Shown here: in pieces, positions 10,572 to 18,154 of the stretch | Layout: each line of letters begins with the position of its first letter | Numbering within the stretch: the first letter of the stretch is position 1 | Origin: Paludibacter jiangxiensis | Lineage (GTDB): Bacteria > Bacteroidota > Bacteroidia > Bacteroidales > Paludibacteraceae | Reading direction: 5' to 3' | Length of the DNA: 64,000 bases | Assembly (NCBI GenBank): GCA_945870155.1 | Contig: CAMBSB010000004.1 | Coordinates: 20,134 to 84,133 of the forward strand | Position numbers and translations under genes: made by a program | The notes under the pieces: model-generated | What the model was told of the DNA's origin: nothing | The model's input: only the letters and a program-made list of their open reading frames with translations | Databases searched by the model: none

Positions 10572-11252
10572 ATGAAAAAAGAAAATTTATTTATTGCAAC
10601 TTTTTTGGGTGTAGCACTTAGTTTTTGTGCATGTCAGAGCAATGATGCTCTTAACAGTGAAATTTTAGCTCCTGAAGTTGAACAGGCAGTTAGCAATGAA
10701 ATTGAAAGTACTGATGGTTTGATGCAAGTATCTTCCTTTACTTCAAATCCTATTTCACTTACAGATGCTGAAAAATCAGGTTTGTATTTGATGCGTGAAG
10801 AAGAAAAAATGGCACGTGATGTATATAGTTTTTTCTATACAAAATTTAAATTTCGTATATTTGGGAATATCACTAAAAGTGAAAATGTGCATTCAAATGC
10901 TGTTTTAAGACTTATTACTTATTTTGGGTTAACTGATCCGGCTGTAGCAACTGTTGCAGTTTTTAAAGATCCTACTTTGCAGGCGCTTTACAACAAATTT
11001 ACTACAGAAGCAACTACTGTTGATCAAGCATTGAAAACAGGAGCATTTATCGAAGAATATGATATTGCCGATTTAAAAAGATTAATAGCAGAAACACAAA
11101 ACAAAGACATCAAGTTGGTGTATGGTAATTTGATGAGAGGCTCAGAGTTTCATCTGAAAGCATTTACCGGTGTTTTAAAATTAAGAGGTATAGTTTATGT
11201 ACCAACAATTCTTTCAATAGAAGAATATAATTTAATAATTGCGAAAAAATAG
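10572..11252 (+). CDS. DUF2202 ferritin-like domain lipoprotein
   Basis: Lipobox SFCACQS; LYLMREEEKMARDVYSFFYTKF and GSEFHLKAFTGVL typical of DUF2202. Confidence 0.82.
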   Translation: MKKENLFIATFLGVALSFCACQSNDALNSEILAPEVEQAVSNEIESTDGLMQVSSFTSNPISLTDAEKSGLYLMREEEKMARDVYSFFYTKFKFRIFGNITKSENVHSNAVLRLITYFGLTDPAVATVAVFKDPTLQALYNKFTTEATTVDQALKTGAFIEEYDIADLKRLIAETQNKDIKLVYGNLMRGSEFHLKAFTGVLKLRGIVYVPTILSIEEYNLIIAKK

Positions 11253-11275
11253 TTAAAGCACACCAATTTGGTTTA

Positions 11276-11310
11276 AAAAATGTATCCTTAATGAAGGATA
11301 CATTTTTTAA
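11276..11310 (+). terminator. Terminator after the DUF2202 gene
   Basis: TGTATCCTT aatg AAGGATACA followed by TTTTTT. Confidence 0.8.
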
Positions 11311-11433
11311 GTAATTAAATTAAAGGCACAAGAATTTGTAGCTATTTTGACAAATTAGTATTATCAGAAAAAAGAAAAAATCAGAATTAAAAATCTGGCA
11401 TTCTTAAAAATATATATAAAATAAGCAGAAATC

Positions 11434-11673
11434 ATGACAATCAGGAAAAACATTGCTATCAGCGACGAAGGATTTTTATTTAATCCTACCACAGGCGATT
11501 CGTTTTCGACAAATGGAATTGGAGCTGAGATAGTATTATTAATGAAAAAAAATATTTTATTGTCCGAAGTGGTAGATACTATGTGCAATAAATACGATGT
11601 AGATAAAACACTTTTCGAACGTGATCTTGAAGAATTTATGCTTCAATTGAAAGATTACAGTATTCTTGAGTAG
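11434..11673 (+). CDS. PqqD family protein (RRE-like)
   Basis: 79 aa; IAISDEGFLFNPTTGDSFSTNGIGAEIVLLMKKN...VVDTMCNKYDVDKTLFERDLEEFMLQLKDYSIL matches the PqqD-fold pattern. Confidence 0.75.
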   Translation: MTIRKNIAISDEGFLFNPTTGDSFSTNGIGAEIVLLMKKNILLSEVVDTMCNKYDVDKTLFERDLEEFMLQLKDYSILE

Positions 11674-11713
11674 AGGTAAGAGGTAAGTGGTAAGAAAGTA
11701 AGAAATTAATAAA

Positions 11714-12769
11714 ATGAGTAAAGACATTAAACATAAAATTGTAATTGCAGTAACAGGCTTGAATGCCATTGATAGTCCGGGGCCAGGTGTAGCTGTAATA
11801 AGAGCGATACGTGAATGTCCCGATTTTGAAGTACGTATCATTGGATTGTCATACGAATCGCTTGAGCCTGGATTATATATGCACGATTTGGTAGATAAAA
11901 CCTATCAAATTCCCTATCCAACAGCTGGAACTGATGCACTAATGGGTAGAATACAATATATACATGAAAAAGAAAACTTAGAACTAATCATACCCAATTT
12001 TGACGCAGAACTTTTTAATTTTATGAAATTACGTGATGCGCTAAAAAAAATGGGGATAGCCACATTTATGCCCGATTTGGATCAATTCGAAGCACGGGAT
12101 AAAATGAAATTATTCGAATTTGGTAAAAAACATGATTTTTGCGTACCCAAGGACAAAATTATTCATGAGTTTAGAGAATTGGCTCAACTCGAAAAAGATT
12201 TTGAATATCCTATGGTAATAAAAGGTAAGTTTTACGATGCTATTATTGCTAATAGTATGGAGCAGGTTGAAAAAGCCTTCTATAAAATTCTATCCAAATG
12301 GGGATTACCAATTATTGTCCAGGAATTTATAAAAGGAACTGAGATAAATATAGCTGCATTGGGCGATGGCGAAGGAAATGCTATAAGTGTGATACCTATG
12401 CGAAAACTCTATATCACTGATAAAGGAAAAGCTTGGGCCGGTATTACCCTCGACGATGAAAGTTTTATTGAATTGGCTCAAAAATTTATTAAAGCTACCA
12501 AATGGCGTGGAGGGTGTGAGTTGGAAGTAATGCTAAGCTACGATGGAAAACCTTACATAATGGAAGTCAATCCACGATTCCCTGCTTGGATTTACCTTAC
12601 AGCTGCTGCCGGTCAAAATCAGCCTGCTAGCTTAGTTAAAATGGCTTTTGGTCAAAAAGTAGAACCATTTACAGAGTACGAAGTAGGAAAAATATTTGTT
12701 CGCTACGCTTGGGATTTAATAACTGATATCAGGGAGTTTCAAAAAATATCGGGAAATGGGGAACTCTAA
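11714..12769 (+). CDS. ATP-grasp (CarB-like) ligase
   Basis: YPMVIKGKFYDA, IIVQEFIKGTEINIAALGD, GGCELEVML...PYIMEVNPRFPAWIYLTAAAG. Confidence 0.88.
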   Translation: MSKDIKHKIVIAVTGLNAIDSPGPGVAVIRAIRECPDFEVRIIGLSYESLEPGLYMHDLVDKTYQIPYPTAGTDALMGRIQYIHEKENLELIIPNFDAELFNFMKLRDALKKMGIATFMPDLDQFEARDKMKLFEFGKKHDFCVPKDKIIHEFRELAQLEKDFEYPMVIKGKFYDAIIANSMEQVEKAFYKILSKWGLPIIVQEFIKGTEINIAALGDGEGNAISVIPMRKLYITDKGKAWAGITLDDESFIELAQKFIKATKWRGGCELEVMLSYDGKPYIMEVNPRFPAWIYLTAAAGQNQPASLVKMAFGQKVEPFTEYEVGKIFVRYAWDLITDIREFQKISGNGEL

Positions 12770-12813
12770 GCATTTACAATTTAATCATTTACGATTTACA
12801 ATTTGAAGATATT

Positions 12814-14163
12814 ATGGAAAAATTAAGATACGAAAGGCCATTCATAATTAAAATGAACGCCGGATTAATGAATAAATTTGGTTCAAAAACTGAAAATGAG
12901 CCTGTTACACATATCGAAAGTGTAGCTGTTAAAAGCTTAATGAATGAATATGGGTCACCGCTATTTGTAATTTCCGAAAAACAAATCAGACGTAATTATC
13001 AGAATGCACAACGCATTTTTAAAACCCGTTATCCAAAAGTACAATTTGCATGGTCATATAAAACCAATTACAACAATGCTGTGTGTCGAATTTTCCATCA
13101 GGAAGGTTCGTGGGCCGAAGTGGTTTCGGGCTTTGAATACGAAAAAGCTCTCGGAAATGGCGTTTCGGGCAGTAAAATAATTTTCAACGGACCTGATAAA
13201 AGTGATAAAGACTTGATTACAGCATCCCAAAATGGTTCATTGATTCATATCGATCATTATGATGAATTATATACTTTGATTCGGTTGAGCGAAGAAAACA
13301 ACCTGAAACCACGTGTTGCCATTCGTGTTAATATGGATACAGGCATTTATCCAAAGTGGGACAGATTTGGCTTTAATTTCGAAAACGGTCAAGCTTGGAA
13401 TGCCTTAACGCGAATTATCAATTCCCAAAACCTCGAACTTGTAGGAATTCATTGCCATATAGGTACTTTTATGCTTTCGCCTAATGCGTATGCCATTGCT
13501 GCCCGTAATTTATGTGAGTTAGCGTGGACAGCTAAAGAACGTTTTGGAAAAATGGTTCAATACATTGATCTTGGTGGTGGATTTCCTTCAACCAATACAC
13601 TCAAAGGTGCTTATTTACCCGGAACAGATACAGTTCCATCTATCGACCAATTTGCCGATGCTATTTCCGATGTTATTCTTGGCTATGGTTTTAAGCAGGA
13701 CGAATTGCCTTTGCTGATTCTCGAAAGTGGTCGTGCTTTGATTGACGATGCCGGATATTTGCTAGGTACTGTACTAGCGACCAAACGATTATCAGATGGC
13801 AGGCGTGCTACAATTATGGATTTTGGATTAAATTCATTGTTCACATCGCTGTGGTACGAACATAAAATAAGTCCGGCTCAAAAATTGGGCAATCAAAACG
13901 AAGAAATGGTCATGTTTGGACCGCTTTGTATGAATATTGATGTAGTTCGTGAAAGTATAAACATGCCAATGTTACAAAAAGGCGATCAGGTAGTAGTGCA
14001 TAAAGTAGGAGCATATAATATGACGCAATGGATGCAATTTATCACCTATCGTCCGGCTATAGTTTTGATTGATACCGAAAATAATACACATATTATTCGC
14101 AAAGGCGAAGATTTGAGATACATGGAGGAATTGGAAAACATCCCGGAACATTTAAAATCGTAA
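12814..14163 (+). CDS. PLP-dependent decarboxylase, DAP/ornithine decarboxylase fold (LysA-like, not necessarily LysA)
   Basis: FAWSYKTNYNNAV (PLP Lys), VGIHCHIGTF, YIDLGGGFPS, LILESGRALI, MFGPLCMNIDVV. Confidence 0.88.
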   Translation: MEKLRYERPFIIKMNAGLMNKFGSKTENEPVTHIESVAVKSLMNEYGSPLFVISEKQIRRNYQNAQRIFKTRYPKVQFAWSYKTNYNNAVCRIFHQEGSWAEVVSGFEYEKALGNGVSGSKIIFNGPDKSDKDLITASQNGSLIHIDHYDELYTLIRLSEENNLKPRVAIRVNMDTGIYPKWDRFGFNFENGQAWNALTRIINSQNLELVGIHCHIGTFMLSPNAYAIAARNLCELAWTAKERFGKMVQYIDLGGGFPSTNTLKGAYLPGTDTVPSIDQFADAISDVILGYGFKQDELPLLILESGRALIDDAGYLLGTVLATKRLSDGRRATIMDFGLNSLFTSLWYEHKISPAQKLGNQNEEMVMFGPLCMNIDVVRESINMPMLQKGDQVVVHKVGAYNMTQWMQFITYRPAIVLIDTENNTHIIRKGEDLRYMEELENIPEHLKS

Positions 14164-14178
14164 TTGAGATAGAAAAAT

Positions 14179-16392
14179 ATGAGCATTCCCAAACCATTAG
14201 TGTTTTTGCAAAAAGAAGTATTACCGGCAATTTTAAACAGTTATTCTATTATCTTTTTTTTAGATAATAAGGTTTTAGCATCCACAATAATGTTGGTAAG
14301 TTTTTTTAATTTCTGGGCCGGTTTTAGTGGACTAGTTTCGGTTTTAATTGCTTTAACCATAGGCTATTCCATGCATCTTGATAAACAAACGCTTCGAAGT
14401 GGATTGTTTACATTTAATGCGTTATTGGTAGGTATTGGGATGGGTACATTTTTCGATCCGGGACTCGTATTTTTCAGTTTACTGGCATTGGCTTCATTGT
14501 TAACTATTTTACTCTCAGTAAGTTTTTCAAGTTGGTTTGGAAAATACAAATTACCATTTCTAAGTGTGCCGTTTGTAATAACATTTTGGTTTATAGTACT
14601 TCCTTCTTCTCATTTTGAGAACTTAGGTTTAACGCAACGAAGTATTTACTGGATAAACGAAGTGTATGCAGTTGGTGGTAATAATTTGCTTGATTTTTTT
14701 CAAACTGTCGACAATTTTAAAGTTAATTCACTGATTGATATTTACTTAAAATCTATCGGCTCAATTTTGTTTCAAAGCAATGTGTTAGCTGGCTTATTGA
14801 TTTCATTAGCATTACTTTATAGTTCACGTATATTATTTTCATTGTCGGTAATAGGTTTTTTATCGGCCTATTTCTTTGCACAATTTACCGGCTCGGAAGC
14901 AGCAAGTATAAATTATTACAATATTGGTGCTAATTACATGATGGTTGCATTTGCCATTGGTGGGTATTTTATTATTCCATCCAAACAGTCGTATCTTTGG
15001 ACAGTTTTGCTTATACCACTCACTTCCTTAGTTTTATTGTTTTTTTATAAACTCTTATCCTACATTCAGTTACCGGTATTTTCGTTGCCATTTTCGTTTG
15101 TAACAATATTGTTTCTATATTTCCTTCAAATGAGAACTCAGGTAAAAAGTCTTATTATCACCCCATTACAACAAAATTCACCTGAAAAAAATTTATATAC
15201 TTTCAGCAATAATAAAGATAGATTATCCGGTTTGTATTATATACCTTTGCATTTACCGCTGATGGGAGAATGGACTGTAACACAGGCACATAATGGAGAA
15301 ATAACACACAAAGGAGATTGGGGGCAAGCTTTCGACTTTATGATAACAGACCATGAAGGAAAAACCTATAAAAACAATGGCATAGCACTAAGCGATTTCT
15401 TATGTTATAATAAACCAGTATTTGCTGCAGCCGATGGTTATGTTGAGTCAATAATCGATTCGGTGGAAGACAATGTAATAGGAAAAGTAAACACAGTTAG
15501 CAATTGGGGAAATAGCATTGTAATTCGTCATGCATCCGGCTTATATACACAGCTGTCGCACCTAAAAAAAGGTTCATTTAAAGTAACTAAAGGCGATTTT
15601 GTAAATAAAGGCGATATGTTGGCACTCTGTGGAAATTCAGGACGTTCACCCGAACCGCATGTACATTTTCAGGTACAGATATATCCTATAATTGGATCAA
15701 GAACAATAACTTATCCTTTTGCATATTATTTCAAACAACTTGCAGATGACAAACAGCAATTGGTTCAATTCGAAATACCAAAACTTGGAGATAAAATTAG
15801 TAATGTTTCAATTGACAAATTTCAATTTAATGCATTTAACTTATTACCCGACAGTTCGTTTACTTTTAAATATACACTCAACAATTCAGTTGAGAAAAAT
15901 CTAAGTTGGGATATATATACTGATGCTTACAATCAAAAATACGTACATTGTTCGCAGACTAACTCAGTTGCATATTTTGTTAACGATGGGTATATGTTTT
16001 ATTTTACAGCGTTTTATGGTGATAAATCTTCTATACTTTATTACTTTTTTCTATCTGCTTATAAAATATTTTTGGGTGAAACAACTAAAAACCGCTTGGA
16101 TGATTCATTGGCTTTAAGCATGTTAGCAAGTTCAAAATTTTATACTTGGATAAACGATTTTATTGCACCATTCTATAATTTTATCCGTGTAAGTTTTCAT
16201 TCAAATATTATTGAATCCGAAATGTCATTGAATAAAGGAACCATTAAATATAGTTCCGAAATTGAATTGAAATACCTGAAAAAATCAAAAATAATTAGTC
16301 GTTCGGAACTCACAATTAACGAGACCGGTATTACTGCTTTTGAATATACAAATGATAAAATAAAGATGAAAGCCACATGTATAAACCTCTGA
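14179..16392 (+). CDS. Urea-transporter-family membrane domain fused to C-terminal M23 (LytM) peptidase domain
   Basis: UT-like NFWAGFSGLVSVLIALTIGYSMHLDKQTLRSGLFTFNALLVGIGMGTFF; M23 motifs HKGDWGQAFD and SGRSPEPHVHFQVQIYP. Confidence 0.85.
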   Translation: MSIPKPLVFLQKEVLPAILNSYSIIFFLDNKVLASTIMLVSFFNFWAGFSGLVSVLIALTIGYSMHLDKQTLRSGLFTFNALLVGIGMGTFFDPGLVFFSLLALASLLTILLSVSFSSWFGKYKLPFLSVPFVITFWFIVLPSSHFENLGLTQRSIYWINEVYAVGGNNLLDFFQTVDNFKVNSLIDIYLKSIGSILFQSNVLAGLLISLALLYSSRILFSLSVIGFLSAYFFAQFTGSEAASINYYNIGANYMMVAFAIGGYFIIPSKQSYLWTVLLIPLTSLVLLFFYKLLSYIQLPVFSLPFSFVTILFLYFLQMRTQVKSLIITPLQQNSPEKNLYTFSNNKDRLSGLYYIPLHLPLMGEWTVTQAHNGEITHKGDWGQAFDFMITDHEGKTYKNNGIALSDFLCYNKPVFAAADGYVESIIDSVEDNVIGKVNTVSNWGNSIVIRHASGLYTQLSHLKKGSFKVTKGDFVNKGDMLALCGNSGRSPEPHVHFQVQIYPIIGSRTITYPFAYYFKQLADDKQQLVQFEIPKLGDKISNVSIDKFQFNAFNLLPDSSFTFKYTLNNSVEKNLSWDIYTDAYNQKYVHCSQTNSVAYFVNDGYMFYFTAFYGDKSSILYYFFLSAYKIFLGETTKNRLDDSLALSMLASSKFYTWINDFIAPFYNFIRVSFHSNIIESEMSLNKGTIKYSSEIELKYLKKSKIISRSELTINETGITAFEYTNDKIKMKATCINL

Positions 16393-17534
16393 TATTTATA
16401 CTTTTAATCACTATTCCTTTACATGCTCAAATTACGATGGATGAGCAAAAAATTGACAGTTTAAGTTATAGTTACTACATGAGTGGCGACTGGAAGCAAT
16501 TAATTGAACTCGGAAAAGTAGCTGACAAAGAAGATGTGAATTTTAAGCATTTACAACAGCGTTTGGGTTATGCCAATTTTATGTTGGGAAATTATTACAA
16601 AACTATAAAACATTATACAAATGCCTTGCAATTTGATCCTACTGATCAAATTACGCATAGCTATTTGTATTATGCAGCCATTAATGTGGGTGATAATGAA
16701 ATGGCTATGTTTCATGCTTCGAAACTAAATAAAGAAGCTCAAAAAGTCATGAAATTGAAAAGATTGCAAGTGGTTGATGCCGTTGATTTTGAATTTAATT
16801 ACAAAATTAACGACAGTGATATTCGCTCAAATCCAAATTATACACGTATTGGAATAAATTCAAAACCTGATTTTCGATTTAATATTTATCAGTCCTTTTC
16901 ACAATATAACCAAACTAATGATTCAACAACTCAAGTAAAACAAAACGAATATTTCTTATTGTTATCTTACAGTTTATTTAGTAGAACAACAATGCGTTTT
17001 GGGTATCATTACCTGAATACTAAAGTGGATGATGCCATGTATAATTATAAAGATACAATAAAAACAAATGTGTTTTATGGTAATTTAAGTCAGCGAATTG
17101 GCAGGTTTGATTTGGGGCTAAGTAGCTCATTATTAACCGGCGATACTATACAAATTCAAACCGGTGCTCATATTGGATTAGCATTACCAGGTAAATTAAA
17201 ACCATATCTAAAATCTTCGTTGTATACAATAAGCCGAAACAATATTAACCGACTAATTTATTCCCAATCTGCCGGTATATTCGCTACAAAAAAATTGTGG
17301 CTCGAAGGCGAAATCACATTGGGAAATTTAGATAATTACGTAGAAAACAATGGATTATATGTTTACAATTCGCTTGATGCTACAAAATTCAGAGTTGGTA
17401 CAACTGCATTTTGGTATTTAGCTCCCAAAATTACTTTATTTGCAAATTATACTTACGACAAAAAACAAATAACAGATACTCAAATTTATTACAATCAAAA
17501 TTCATTATCAGGAGGATTTATATGGAAACTTTAA
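16377..17534 (+). CDS. TPR protein with C-terminal outer-membrane beta-barrel-like (YaiO-like) region
   Basis: Signal peptide; TPR-like segment; alternating amphipathic C-terminal strands ending SLSGGFIWKL; start overlaps upstream stop. Confidence 0.7.
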   Translation: MYKPLIFILLITIPLHAQITMDEQKIDSLSYSYYMSGDWKQLIELGKVADKEDVNFKHLQQRLGYANFMLGNYYKTIKHYTNALQFDPTDQITHSYLYYAAINVGDNEMAMFHASKLNKEAQKVMKLKRLQVVDAVDFEFNYKINDSDIRSNPNYTRIGINSKPDFRFNIYQSFSQYNQTNDSTTQVKQNEYFLLLSYSLFSRTTMRFGYHYLNTKVDDAMYNYKDTIKTNVFYGNLSQRIGRFDLGLSSSLLTGDTIQIQTGAHIGLALPGKLKPYLKSSLYTISRNNINRLIYSQSAGIFATKKLWLEGEITLGNLDNYVENNGLYVYNSLDATKFRVGTTAFWYLAPKITLFANYTYDKKQITDTQIYYNQNSLSGGFIWKL

Positions 17535-18139
17535 AATTCAGGATATTAGTTGTAACTGTTTTATTTTCAGGCTTATTGCTTAATGCACAAACAGCAGCTC
17601 GTCAATCAGCCTTTAGTAAAAGCTACGAATTAGAAAATGCATCGAATTATGCATCTGCAATAAAAGAAGTGAAAACTGTATTTGATACGGATGATTATTT
17701 TTGCAATATCCGATTGGGATGGTTGTATTATTTAAGTAAAAATTATACTGAATCAATCAAATATTACGATAAAGCCATTTCTTTAAAACCTTATGCCATA
17801 GAAGCCCGGTTTGGATGTATAAAACCATTAAGTGCAAGCGAAAATTGGGAAAAAGTGAAAGCACATTACTTACAAATTCTTAAAATAGACCCTCAAAACA
17901 CTACTGCAAACTACTGGTTAGGAGTTATTTACTATAATCGCAAGCAATATAGTTCCGCAGCCAATTTATTCGGTAAAGTAATAAATTTGTATCCGCTGGA
18001 CTACGATTCGGTGATTATGTTGGCATGGACAAAACTATATTTGGGAAAAATGGGGGATGCAAAAGTACTATTTAATCATGCACTTACCATTCGTCCTAAT
18101 GATGTTTCCGCAGTTGCCGGACTGAAGTTAATAAAGTAG
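17522..18139 (+). CDS. TPR protein, exported (true start probably 17522, not 17411)
   Basis: METLKFRILVVTVLFSGLLLNAQ signal peptide; TPR units; overlap with upstream stop fits translational coupling. Confidence 0.75.
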   Translation: METLKFRILVVTVLFSGLLLNAQTAARQSAFSKSYELENASNYASAIKEVKTVFDTDDYFCNIRLGWLYYLSKNYTESIKYYDKAISLKPYAIEARFGCIKPLSASENWEKVKAHYLQILKIDPQNTTANYWLGVIYYNRKQYSSAANLFGKVINLYPLDYDSVIMLAWTKLYLGKMGDAKVLFNHALTIRPNDVSAVAGLKLIK

Positions 18140-18154
18140 AGAAAGAAATTATTA

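Noticed and set aside
12814-14163. Calling this gene lysA
   Set aside because: Fold fits, but the operon context with PqqD and ATP-grasp and the unusual N-terminus argue against assuming diaminopimelate as substrate.
15719-16117. Two short plus-strand ORFs within the UT-M23 gene
   Set aside because: Alternative frame of an intact long ORF; no supporting signals.
17411-17521. Upstream start for the second TPR gene
   Set aside because: The ATG at 17522 gives a signal peptide and short overlap; the 37 extra residues are out-of-frame translation of the previous gene.
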